Assembly: GCF_016545825.1 (NCBI RefSeq)
Contig: NC_052615.1
Location: forward strand, 30,873,088-30,937,087
Length of the DNA: 64,000 nucleotides
Reading direction: 5' to 3'
From: Eucalyptus grandis
Lineage: Eukaryota; Streptophyta; Magnoliopsida; Myrtales; Myrtaceae
In this document: positions 36,874 to 47,446 of the stretch, piece by piece
How the letters are laid out: every line of letters starts with the position of its first letter
Position numbering within the stretch: the first letter of the stretch is position 1
Position numbers and translations under genes: made by a program
The notes under the pieces: generated by a model
What the model saw: only the letters and a program-made list of their open reading frames with translations
The model's database searches: none
What the model was told of the DNA's origin: nothing

Positions 36874-37992
36874 TGATAACTCTATAAAAATATAGTTATT
36901 TTACTTATTTTAGATAACAATTAATGCAATATCTATGAGAAAATATTTAGATTTTCTTATGATTATTTGAATTTTCTTTGTTTATGCAGAACCGGATGAT
37001 TATTGGGCGAGGGCTCCTCGCTCCGGGCGAGGGCCCCTCTTTGTTTATGCAGAATAATGAGATATGGAGAATATAAAAATTTTAAAAAATTAAAAAAAAA
37101 TTTAAAAAAAAAAAACAGGAAAAGAATGGCAAAAAATTGATCAGGAATTCAAATCAAGAAGCAAAGTGGAAGATAGATATCAAATCAAAAAAATCAGGAA
37201 TTCAAATCAAGATTTATCTCCAACTAACTTTTTTATGTGCAATTGCTTGGAGCTTGGATATATCCTCTAAATCGGAGAACATTGAGAGAGAGAGAGAGAG
37301 AGAGAGAAGTTAGGTTTTTGGTTAGATTGTTTTTCATTCTTTTGAGAGTTTTTCAAGTATTTTGAAGTGAAAACAAAAATGGTGACAGAATTCTTGTTTT
37401 TTTATTCAAGATGTTGGGTTTGATTTATATTTTTATTTACTCTTCTACTATGTTCTAATTTTATTTTGTTAGGGCTATGATGTAGTCTGACCATGATGAT
37501 GTGAATTTCATGATTTTTATGTTTTACAATTGATTTCATTCACGTGAGTTATATATTATTGTGCATAATGCTTTTGAGTGATTGGTTACCACTTGAATGA
37601 TCTGATGTGCATGTTTAAGACTGAGAAGTGATAATATGCAATTGCTCATTATAATATATAATCATGAATTAAACGTGGATAGAGATATACCGCGTTATTT
37701 GTGTAGCTTTCAGTGATAAGGTGATTCAAAAGACTCATTGTAAATCGGTAATATTCATAATTTTTAATGCACTTATGTTTATTTTAATTCACATAGAGAT
37801 ATAGTGGATTAATAAGCTTAGTAGGTTTGTTATACCTAGAGATAGGATAGTAAATAGATTAGGAAATTCCGCTATCACATGTTTGATATCATTCTTGTAC
37901 CCACAACAATCTGAAATTCATATCTAGTGATTATGGTGAAATCGGATACTTTAACATATTTATCTAATCGATTTACTGCATTTAGTCTACAA
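36874..37992 (+). mobile_element. Truncated LTR, same family as the solo LTR at 49541-50695
   Basis: Begins TGATAACTCTATAAAAATA and follows the 49541-50695 sequence to about 'tgcatttagtctac', where it is cut by the start of the tandem promoter array. Relative to its partner it carries a 48-bp insert (36992-37039) flanked by direct copies of TTTGTTTATGCAGAA. Confidence 0.65.
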
Positions 37993-38091
37993 ACGCGTCC
38001 CCACCCCATCCCCCTTGAGAATGTGGGGATTTGAACCCCTCACCTCCCCCTTCCATGTTGGAAGGGTGGCCACTGGGACGAATCCCAGTGG
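37993..38091 (-). mobile_element. SINE, truncated copy in array unit 1
   Basis: Only the tRNA-related head is present; the array boundary cuts the element. The reverse strand contains the B-box-like GGTTCAAATCC. Confidence 0.6.
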
Positions 38092-38500
38092 TTGGAGTTT
38101 TGTAATTAGAAAAGTCATAATTATGCCATTTGCGAATTTCCGAAAAATAAATGTTCCTGCTTTATAAATCTGGCCTCGCTCGTGAGTATATGGTCCCGGC
38201 ATCTACAGCAAAAACAGCCCCAGAAATTCTTAAATATGTGGAACATGTGGAAGTGGTTGTGTGGCCTTCGACAACGTTCTTCATGACTTCAATGCGCGAA
38301 TGGAATTAGAAGGGTGCATTGATAAATGAAAATAAATAAAAAGAAGTCAATTTGTTCCGAAATACTTACTTTTTTTTTCAAGAAGAAGACCGGGTGACGT
38401 GGCCGGTCTAAACGTCTGAAAGGAATTTCAGTGTGGACTGGGGTACCTTGTTGGTCTTGTCAAATTGCCTTTTTCTTTTTCTCTTGGAGTTTTGTAAATT

Positions 38501-38703
38501 TTTTTTTTGTCAGTCCTACTCTATTCCTACTCTACACTCACCCTCAGACTTTTGCTCTGCCTCTTGCAGGGCGGCGTGGGAGTCGAAACCCACTCCTGAA
38601 ACTTACGCGTCCCCACCCCATCCCCCTTGAGAAGGTGGGGATTTGAACCCCTCACCTCCCCCTTTCATGTTGGAAGGGTGGCTACTGGGGCGAATCCCAG
38701 TGG
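38501..38703 (-). mobile_element. SINE in array unit 2
   Basis: The reverse strand has a head with B-box GGTTCAAATCC, a body and a poly(A) tail (poly-T on the plus strand). It is flanked by TTGGAGTTTTGTAATT, with one extra A in the left copy. The full description is at 39738-39938. Confidence 0.65.
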
Positions 38704-39113
38704 TTGGAGTTTTGTAATTAGAAAAGTCATAATTATGCCATTTGCGAATTTCCGAAAAATAAATGTTCCTGCTTTATAAATCTGGCCTCGCTCGTGAGTA
38801 TATGGTCCCGGCATCTACAGCAAAAACAGCCCTAGAAATTCTTAAATATGCGGAACATGTGGAAGTGGCTGTGTGGCCTTTGACAACGTTCTTCATGACT
38901 TTAATGCGCGAATGGAATTAGAAGGGTGCATTGATAAATGAAAATAAATAAAAAGAAGTCAATCTGTTCCGAAATACTTACTTTTTTTTTTCAAGAAGAA
39001 GACGGGTGACGTGGCCGGTCTAAACGTCGAAAGGAATTTCAGTGTGGGATACCTTGGGTACCTTGTTGGTCTGTCAAATTGCCTTTTTCTTTTTCTCTTG
39101 GAGTTTTGTAATT

Positions 39114-39329
39114 TTTTTTTTTTGTCAGTGCTACTCTATTCCTACTCTACACTCACCCTCAGACTTTTGCCCTGCCTCTTGCAGGGCGGCGTGAGAGTCG
39201 AAACCCACTCCTGAAACTTACGCGTCCCCACCCCATCCCCCCTTAAGAATGTGGGGATTTGAACCCCTCACCTCCCCCTTCCATGTTGGAAGGGTGGCTA
39301 CCCCATCCCCTGGGGGCGAATCCCGGTGG
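39114..39329 (-). mobile_element. SINE in array unit 3
   Basis: Same element and same 16-bp flanks. It carries a small internal duplication of 'ccccatcccc' near 39301. Confidence 0.65.
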
Positions 39330-39737
39330 TTGGAGTTTTGTAATTAGAAAAGTCATAATTATGCCATTTGCGAATTTCCGAAAAATAAATGTTCCTGCTT
39401 TATAAATCTAGCCTCGCTCGTGAGTATATGGTCCCGGCATCTACAGCAAAAACAGCCCTAGAAATTCTTAAATATGCGGAACATGTGGAAGTGGCTGTGT
39501 GGCCTTCGACAACATTCTTCATGACTTCAATGCGCGAATGGAATTAGAAGGGTGCATTGATAAATGAAAATAAATAAAAAGAAGTCAATCTGTTCCGAAA
39601 TACTTACTTTTTTTTTCAAGAAGAAGACCGGGTGACGTGGCCGGTCTAAACGTCTAAAAGGAATTTCAGTGTGGACTGGGGTACCTTGTTGGTCCTGTCA
39701 AATTGCCTTTTTCTTTTTCTCTTGGAGTTTTGTAATT

Positions 39738-39938
39738 TTTTTTTGTCAGTCCTACTCTATTCCTACTCTACACTCACTCTCAGACTTTTGCCCTGCCTCT
39801 TGCAGGGTGGCGTGGGAGTCGAAACCCACTCCTAAAACTTACGCGTCCCCACCCCATCCCCTTGAGAAGGTGGGGATTTGAACCCCTCACCTCCCCCTTC
39901 CATGTTGGAAGGGTGGCCACTGGGGCGAATCCCAGTGG
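39738..39938 (-). mobile_element. SINE in array unit 4 (reference copy)
   Basis: 201 bp. Read on the reverse strand it starts CCACTGGGATTCGCCCCAGTGG-like, with a B box GGTTCAAATCC about 60 bp in, and ends in a poly(A) tail. Direct repeats TTGGAGTTTTGTAATT flank it at 39722-39737 and 39939-39954. The unduplicated site without the insert survives at 40941-40956. A poly(A) tail, a pol III-like head, a 16-bp TSD and an empty site together support a SINE. Confidence 0.75.
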
Positions 39939-40349
39939 TTGGAGTTTTGTAATTAGAAAAGTCATAATTATGCCATTTGCGAATTTTCGAAAAATAAATG
40001 TTCCTGCTTTATAAATCTGGCCTCGCTCGTGAGTATATGGTCCCGGCATCAACAGCAAAAACAGCCCCAGAAATTCTTAAATATGCGGAACATGTGGAAG
40101 TGGTTGTGTGGCCTTCGACAACGTTCTTCATGACTTCAATGTGCAAATGGAATTAGAAGGGTGCATTGATAAATGAAAATAAATAAAAAGAAGTCAATTT
40201 GTTCCGAAATACTTACTCTTTTTTTTTTCAAGAAGAAGACGGGGTGACGTGGCCGGTCTAAACGTCTGAAAGGAATTTCAGTGTGGACTGGGGTACCTTG
40301 TTGGTCCTGTCAAATTGCCTTTTTCTTTTTCTCTTGGAGTTTTGTAATT

Positions 40350-40556
40350 TTTTTTTTTTTGTCAGTCCTACTCTATTTCTACTCTACACTCACCCTCAGA
40401 CTTTTGCCCTGCCTCTTGCAGGGCGGCGTGGGAGTCGAAACCCACTCCTGAAACTTACGCGTCCCCACCCCATCCCCCCTTGAGAATGTGGGGATTTGAA
40501 CCCCTCACCTCCCTCTTTCATGTTGGAAGGGTGGCTACTGGGGCGAATCCCAGTGG
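40350..40556 (-). mobile_element. SINE in array unit 5
   Basis: Same element with a slightly longer tail, and TTGGAGTTTTGTAATT flanks at 40334-40349 and from 40557. This is the last filled copy before the empty site at 40941. Confidence 0.65.
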
Positions 40557-41011
40557 TTGGAGTTTTGTAATTAGAAAAGTCATAATTATGCCATTTACGA
40601 ATTTCCGAAAAATAAATGTTCCTGCTTTATAAATCTGGCCTCGCTCGTGAGTATATGGTCCCGGCATCTACAGCAAAAACAGCCCCAGAAATTCTTAAAT
40701 ATGCGGAACATGTGGAAGTGGCTGTGTGGCCTTCGAAACGTTCTTCATGACTTCAGTGCGCGAATGGAATTAGAAGGGTGCATTGATAAATAAAAAGAAG
40801 TCAATCTGTTCCGAAATACTTACTCTTTTTTTTCAAGAAGACGACGGGGTGACATGGGCGGTCAAAACGTCTGAAAGGAATTTCAGTGTGGACTGGGATA
40901 CCTTTTGATCCTGTCAAATTGCCTTTTTTTTTTTCTTCTCTTGGAGTTTTGTAATTAGAAAAGTCATAATTATGCCATTTACGAATTTCCGAAAAATGAA
41001 TTTTCCTGCTG

Positions 41012-41018
41012 TATAAAT
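41012..41018 (+). promoter_or_regulatory. TATA box of the MATE gene
   Basis: TATAAAT about 155 bp upstream of the ATG at 41171, followed by a (CT)n tract at about 41048-41066 in the presumed 5' UTR. The same element is present in every upstream array unit. Confidence 0.6.
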
Positions 41019-41170
41019 CTGGCCTCGCTCTCTCACCATCCCGAGGACTCTCTCTCTCTCTCTCTCGCATACACATACAGACATACAATCCTTCCTCCTC
41101 CTTCACCCGCTGTCCCTCAGCAGACAAACATTCCTCATTTCCGACCAAATCAGATTAAGGCGAGCCCGCC

Positions 41171-42397
41171 ATGTTGGCATCCCCGGTCCCCAAAGACTCG
41201 ACATCACCGCGGCGGAGGGATCAAGAAGATCCTAGTGCCGAGGATCCCAGCAAGACCAGCCTCGGCCTCCTGCTCAATGAGGGCCGGTCCTTGTCTGCGA
41301 TAGCCGTCCCGATGGTCTTGACCGGCCTCCTGATCTACGCCCGCTCGGCCATCTCAATGCTCTTCCTCGGCCGCCTCGGCGACCTCGCCCTCGCCGGCAG
41401 GTCCCTTGCCATCGGCTTTGCCAACATCACGGGCTACTCTGTCCTCTCTGGCCTCGCCATGGGTATGGAGCCCATCTGTGGCCAGGCCTACGGGGCTGGC
41501 CGGTACAAGGTTCTTGGCCTCACCATGCAGAGGACTATCCTTTTGCTCCTCCTAACTTCAATCCCCATCTCTGTCCTGTGACTCAACATGAAGCCAATCC
41601 TCCTGTATTTTGGGCAACAAGATGACATCTCGTCTCAAGCTCAGCTGTACATCCTCTGCTCGCTCCCTGACCTTGCCGTGCAGTCGCTCTTGCACCCACT
41701 GCGCATATACCTCCGCTCACAGTCCATTACAATGCCGCTCACCTTCTGCGCTGCTCAGGCTATCATCCTCCACGTCCTTATCAATTACCTCCTCGTCAAT
41801 GTGCTCGGCCTCGGGATCAAAGGCGTTGCGATGGCTGCCGTATTGACCAATATCAATCTCGTGGCATCGCTGATCCTTTACATACTAATATCCGGCGTGC
41901 ATGAGAAGACGTGGGGCGGGTTCTCGTCAGAATGCCTCAAGGCGTTCAAGTCCCTCGTGGACTTGGCGGTCCCTAGCTGCATCTCAGTCTGCCTTGAGTG
42001 GTGGTGGTACGAGATCATGATCTTGCTATGCGGGTATCTGTTGAATGCATTAGAGCTCGTAGCTCAAATCAACGAAGGTCTTGATTCGCTTGCGCAGGAC
42101 TTGCGTCAACTTATCGACGATAGGGAAAGCTCCATAGGTTTGGCCAATAATTCCAGAGCACCATGCATCTTGCTTATCTGCACAGCTATTAAAACCATCC
42201 GTCGAAGATTTATGTTCAGAATGGGAAGGCAAGATGATGATCTAAATTTCCGACTTGCCTTTGCCAGTATAGCTGTTGCTCTTGGATGAATTGAATGTGG
42301 TCTCCTGATGTCCGTTCTTCTTAGTGGCTCGCCTTGGCCAATTTCTGTTGCCTGCGTCCTAATGCTGGTAATCCCGTTCGTGTTCATCGCGAGCTAA
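41171..42397 (+). pseudogene. MATE efflux transporter pseudogene (DETOXIFICATION 48-51 type) with unrelated C-terminal half
   Basis: The frame starts at ATG 41171 with a hydrophilic N-terminus, then MATE helices: SAIAVPMVLTGLLIYARSAI, FLGRLGDLALAG, GLAMGMEPICGQAYGAGRYK. It stops at TGA 41579-41581 exactly where the family has Trp (SVL-W-LNMKPILL). The same frame continues as MATE to PSCISVCLEWWWYEIMILLC (about 42030), roughly helix 7. The second half of the transporter (expected VASMGILIQTT..., VSTRVGNELGA) is absent. Instead about 115 in-frame codons of unrecognised sequence follow, interrupted by a second TGA at 42287-42289 and ending at TAA 42395-42397; their end is hydrophobic. The gene is intronless, like DTX48-51 relatives. 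It cannot encode a full transporter. The ADS1/BCD1-like group acts in organelle membranes and development. Confidence 0.88.
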
Positions 42398-42562
42398 AGC
42401 ATTATTAGTGATTGGGCGCTAGTTTGTGGCTTTGGGTGTGGTGAAGCACGTTTTATGTGAATTTCATTTGTCTGTAACCTTTCCTCCACTGGTACTGATA
42501 GGAACGTAGTTGTTGTATTACTACTACACCCGCTTATCTGCAAAATCATTTTCTTTGTCTGT

Positions 42563-42591
42563 AACCCCCTAATGAACGTCATTAGGGGGTT
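42563..42591. other. Perfect inverted repeat, 13-bp arms, 3-nt loop
   Basis: AACCCCCTAATGA, loop ACG, TCATTAGGGGGTT. It lies about 165 bp after the final stop of the MATE pseudogene. It can form a stable hairpin in RNA or a cruciform in DNA. It is not followed by a T run, so it does not resemble an intrinsic terminator. Confidence 0.8.
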
Positions 42592-44871
42592 TACATGCTC
42601 TGTTTTTCATCAAATGTCTCTGTTCATATGAAAACTGTCTCGACATGAATGTACTGCGACTCTAAGCAAATATCAACGGAAGCCGCTATTTCCATGCCTC
42701 CATTGCTTGCCCAAGTGGCTCTATCTATTTTAACAGCTGACATATTCGCAAAAACAAGTGTACCTCCATTTAAGACAGATTTCCAAGTGGCTCTATCTAT
42801 TTCCCTGTCATTTCGGGTTTGCACGAGTGCTGGTTACGTGAAAATGGAAGCCCAAACGCGCATGTAAATTTTCAAATGATTTCGTTTGGGCTTCGTCTTA
42901 CCTATCAATCAGAGGTAATTAACGAGCGGATGCGGGTCAATTAGAGCCGGGCCTAACTTCGTCGCCAAGGCTAACAGTTCTCCATGTGTTTTCCAAGTCT
43001 TGAGGATGCTAACTCTTTAGACAGGAGTTTCGCTATAAGACCTCTCACGTTCGGCGCTTCTAGCGAGGATAAATCCACACGCTCTTTACTAGATCAGCCC
43101 AATCACATATCTAGATTATTAAAAGTGAGTCCTATTTTTTTAAAAGAAAAAACATATGCTTATTCTAATAGAAGATTTTCCATCGATTAGATTACCCTAT
43201 ACATTTGGTCTAATAGAAAAATTTTATAACGCTCGGAAATGTGCTAGGTCCTTCTCGGACACATTATTCACGCTAAACAACGCGAGCATCATCTCGCAAC
43301 AATGATTCACTCGCAGATTAGATGGATTTAATCTTGTTTTGTTGACATTCTCATGACATTGAAATAGGATTTACCTTGAAGCTTGCGAAAGTCTTAAGTA
43401 TTCAGCGCAATTTTTAATCTTGTTTTACTGACATTCACGTTGGTCATGCTCATTCTCTTAAACAGAACTGGCTTTTAGATGTAATTAGGCTTTGTGATGT
43501 CTTCATCAAACCTTGAGTTGAAACCTTTCTTAAGACAAGTTGATTATAGCCCTATCATGACCTACCCTCATGTGAGCCACATAGAATTTGGATTATCGTT
43601 GTATTCCAATTTTCTTTATAAGGTTGTCAATCTCTTTGTGCCTAATCTCGAAAGAAAATTATCGTTGCATTCCAATTTTCTTCGAAGTCTAGTGGATTTG
43701 TAGAATGCCTATGCATGGAGACGTAATCTAGGTTTGGGTGAACTTCGATAACAAATTTTCTGGCATGTTCTTCCGATTCTATTCTTTTAATAATTATATT
43801 TGTCCAGTGGATTGTTTGCTTGTGTTATTTTTTCTGGAATTGGCATGTGATTTCATAACAATTATGCTCAAAAGGTCCTTAGTGTCGGTCAGCCATACTA
43901 TCTTTTATTTAGCTAAACAGGGGGCAATGACTAATCAGTCGTAGAACACTAATCTATGTTTAACCCGAATAACCGGTTGCCCTTGACTTTAATACTCACT
44001 ATTGATGGTCTCTTGTTAAATTGAAACCCTTGATAACCAAGTACCATCATGCATACCATTTCCTATTACCACTGTATATAAGTTATTTATAAAAATAAAA
44101 ATAAAAAGTATGTATCATAAAATGTTTTAGAGTTAAGATAAATAGGTCAAAAATCACAACGAGGACACTATATGAATAGGGCTTATAAGATTTTTTGGGA
44201 CCACAACTAACTGTTCTAAAAGATAAAACTATTAAATGAAAATATAATTTTAAGTATTATAACACTTTTCATCATACACTTGTGCAACGTCATACAAATG
44301 TCATTCAAAACATTTTCCAAAGGGTTACCACGTTTCATCGTAAAGCAGTTCAAAGCGTCGTAAATATTAAGTGATGTTATCTTTGTTATTTTGCACCGTT
44401 TTTCAAAGGATTACGACTTTTCATCGTGACATGGTGCAAAATGCCGTTAGTAATAAAATATTATAGTAATTAAAAATTTAGACGTTTTCAAGGGGCTTAC
44501 GGCATTTCTAGTGATGGTGTTGCAAATATCCTAATTATTTTGGTTTGTTTAGTATTTTACGATGGCTTTCAAAGACTGACGACCTTGTGCAATAACCAAA
44601 TGCAAATTGTCGTGAAAACACAAGTACGTAAATTTTTAATATCGCACAGCGTTTAGTAGTATTTACAATGTCAACTCTTAAGACATTGTAAAAATGTCAT
44701 AAATTTTATAACTTCTATTATTTTACAGAATTGTAGATGCACATAAGATACATTTTAAGTCGATCTTTTTGGTGTTCTATTCACCGGGCATCACAAACAT
44801 TTCAATGCTTTCGTCTTAATATTTTACTTGCACTTATATTGTACTTCATTAGAGATGCTGGTATTTTTTTA
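42592..44871. other. Intergenic, no gene recognised
   Basis: Contains a short repeated phrase 'ccaagtggctctatctattt' (about 42709 and 42783) and another around 'cattccaattttctt' (about 43601 and 43667). The 44140-44720 part is AT-rich and repeats variants of 'tttcaaagg..ttacgac..tttcatcgt', which looks like decayed transposon end sequence. No coding gene is supported. Confidence 0.45.
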
Positions 44872-45305
44872 GGCTCCATTCGTTTCACAAAAACTAACTT
44901 TCAAGAGAACATTTTCTGGATTTTTTTGGCATTTGGTTCATGAAAAATAAACTAGTCAAGGAAAACATTTTCTGCTATTAGACAAAAAACCTTCAAAAGT
45001 AGGGATAATGTTTTTCAATTTTCAAAAAGCTGAAAACATTTTCAATAACTTCTTTCGCCTCACTTTCTTTCATCAAACACATTTCTTTTTTTCTTTTTTT
45101 TATATTTTCTTTCTTCTTTTTATATTTTTGAAAATTGAAGTTTTTAATTATTTTTATTTTTATTCTTATTCTTTTTCTTTTCCTCGACTAGTTGCCGATC
45201 ACAGCAACAGTTGGCAACCGTTCCACAGGGCAGCTCGAGCCTCACCACTTGCTAGATATTAGCCAAGCTCAAGCTTGTCGGCCTGTGGCGAGGCGGGCAA
45301 GGCTT
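44872..45305 (+). repeat. Left half of a foldback/TIR element split by the copia insertion
   Basis: Starts GGCTCCATTCGTTTCACAAA and continues with 'aacattttctgg' phrases and a GC-rich core. The reverse complement of 57050-56880 shows the same order of phrases. The two halves would form one element of about 1.1 kb without the copia. Confidence 0.45.
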
Positions 45306-46003
45306 TATTGGTAAAATATGGCTTTGAATTGGATAAAATAATGAAGTCAGATCTCCGAACTGGATGGAACAAGCAAGTTGGACTTTGAAGTGTAATACCA
45401 CTTTTTTTAAGGATTTATTTATCCCATAATATTGCTAATGGTTACCAACAAACTTTCTCCAAGATACAACAAAGTCTCAAACAAGAATACTAAAATGCAT
45501 TCTAGTATTCATCCATGGTCTCTCATGATAAACAATTGAAAACAATAGTTATATATTCTTTCGAAAGAAAACAAAAATGAAAGAAGAAGATTATGATTGA
45601 ACAAACACGTTCAACATTTTATAGCAAAAATGAAAAGTTATATCCAAACAGACACATTCAATAATTTATAGCAAAAATAAGAGTTATATTCAAGCAGACA
45701 CGACCTTCAAAGGATTAAGAAGTTATCTCTAAACAAATATGAATCCTGAGATAACCATTGGAAGAAATAATAAGATTCGGAATTAAATAAATAAAAATAA
45801 TAATTGTAACTCTTTCTAAAAAGTTACACTATTTTAACAAGACGCTATGATTATTTTTTATAAAAGTAAATCCGAATTTTCCAATAAATAAAAAATAATG
45901 ATCGTTGATTAGTATCAAATCTCGTCCACATGCGCACTCACATTTTTTTTTCTAATGTAGGACAAGGCACCTCTTAATTTATTTTATAGACAAACTATCA
46001 ACA
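45306..46003 (-). mobile_element. 3' LTR of a Ty1/copia element
   Basis: 698 bp, matching 55721-56426 along its length. On the minus strand it begins TGTTGATAGTTTG directly after a polypurine tract (AAAGTGGGGGAT, 46004-46015). Its far end has TA where the other LTR has the canonical CA. The flank GGCTT (45301-45305) resembles AGCTT (56427-56431) beyond the other LTR, a likely target duplication with one change. Confidence 0.7.
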
Positions 46004-47446
46004 ATCCCCCACTTTATTTGTAAAACAAAATTACAAAAATAAAACATTAAAAAATATACAGCCAAAATTTATGTGAGATTAATATACATATATAAAGGTT
46101 TCGTTCGAGTTAAACATTTACTTAATGCAAGCATCTCAAAACTTCATCAAAGTAACAAGTAGCTCGACTTTAAATTTATACTTTTAAATAATAGAATTTA
46201 ACATATTGTATATATATTAATATCTTGTTTCAGCAAGAAGTTTTATATTACTCCACACTGTTATGGCTTTATGTTTGATCCTATTTCATAAACTCTCTAG
46301 AAAGCAATCCTAATTTTCATAAAAAGTGATATCACTTCTAAGCTCATATAGATGAAGTATCTATCATGTGTTTCTATTATTATTAACATATTATAAAACT
46401 ATACTATACTTTAACTAAAATTTGATTCAATCTACAAAACGTAACAGACAATACCGATTTCTCATATCAAGGTTAGCATCAGTATCAAACAATCATATTC
46501 AATAACTTATTCTTATTCATTAAACCTTATAACTAGTGATGTTCTAGAAAAATGTCGAGTTACCGTTACTAGTAATTTAAATTAAAGGGTTCCAACCCCA
46601 TTTCTTGTGAGGTTATTTTTACCATGTCTCTTGGTAAAGCTTTTGTCAAAGAATCTGCAAGATTATTGGTTGACCTCACATAAACAATTGTTATAGTAAC
46701 ATCTTTAATCAATTGTCTCACATATTTATATCTTAAACTAACATGTCTAGACTTACCATTATAAGTGCTACCATAAGCTCTTACCAAAGTAACTTGACTA
46801 TCACAATGGATAGAAATATGCGGTATAGGACTAAGTCATATTTGATATCCAACAACAAATTCCTAATCTATTTAGCATCTTTCCCAATTTCTGCTAAAGT
46901 AATGATTCAAATTCCATAGTTGAGTGAATTATACACATTTGTTTCTTGCTCATCCAAGAAACAGCACAACTATCAAATGTGAAAATCCATCTAGTAATGG
47001 ATTGTTTATTACGCACAGTTATAATCCAATTAGAATCAATGTATCATTCTAATGCAACCAAATAATTATTATAGAACAATCCCAAATTTTTCTTTTCCTC
47101 TTAAGATAACCAAAATCCTAGTAATGGCCCTCCAATATTTTATACTTGAATTACTAGTATACTTACTTAACTTGCACACGAAATAGGAAATATCAAGTCT
47201 AGTACAATGCATTGCATACATTAAAGACCCTACAGCACTCACATATTCAAGTCGTGCTACTGCTCTACTAATATTATAATTCAATTTAACACCAAAATCA
47301 AATAAAGTACGCATTTCTTTGAAACCAAAATGTCATATTTTCCAACGTGATTACATTGGATCATAGAATAACCTCCATTATGTTTTTTTTAACTTTAATA
47401 TTCAAGATAGTATCTACTTCACCTAAATCTTTCATTTTAAAAATGA
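46004..47446 (-). pseudogene. Ty1/copia pol remnant: end of reverse transcriptase and RNase H
   Basis: Minus-strand pieces in order. FKMKDLGEVDTILNIKV (about 47440-47390) and YVSAVGSLMYAMHCTRLDIS (in 47314-47069) are RT/connection motifs. CDSQVTLVRAYGSTYNGKSRH, then YKYVRQLIKD and NNLADSLTKALPRDMV (46820-46569), are the RNase H end. Frames are interrupted by stops and shifts, so the element is dead. It is oriented toward the 3' LTR at 45306-46003. Confidence 0.8.

Larger units (their letters stand above)
37993..40940 (+). repeat. Tandem array of an about 0.6-kb MATE promoter unit (about 4.8 copies)
   Basis: Equivalent points recur at steps of 609-626 bp. TTTATAAAT lies at 38161, 38773, 39399, 40008 and 40626, and the corresponding GTATAAATC at about 41011 is the TATA box of the downstream MATE gene. 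Each unit also has a TGACGTGG motif (38395, 39007, 39633, 40255; altered to TGACATGG at 40850) and a SINE of about 200 bp. Units are nearly identical, so the amplification looks fairly recent. The array starts inside the SINE and ends at the MATE promoter. Confidence 0.9.

Noticed and set aside
38017..38060. tRNA gene on the minus strand of the array (GGTTCAAATCC)
   Set aside because: Only the B-box-like part is present; no acceptor stem or anticodon arm can be folded. The poly(A) tail and TSD fit a SINE better.
42563..42591. Rho-independent terminator
   Set aside because: The hairpin is perfect but no T tract follows, and the DNA is plant nuclear.
44140..44720. CACTA transposon end suggested by repeated 'ttacgac/ttcatcgt' phrases
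   Set aside because: No CACTA terminus or 3-bp TSD could be found, so only a vague repeat region is reported.
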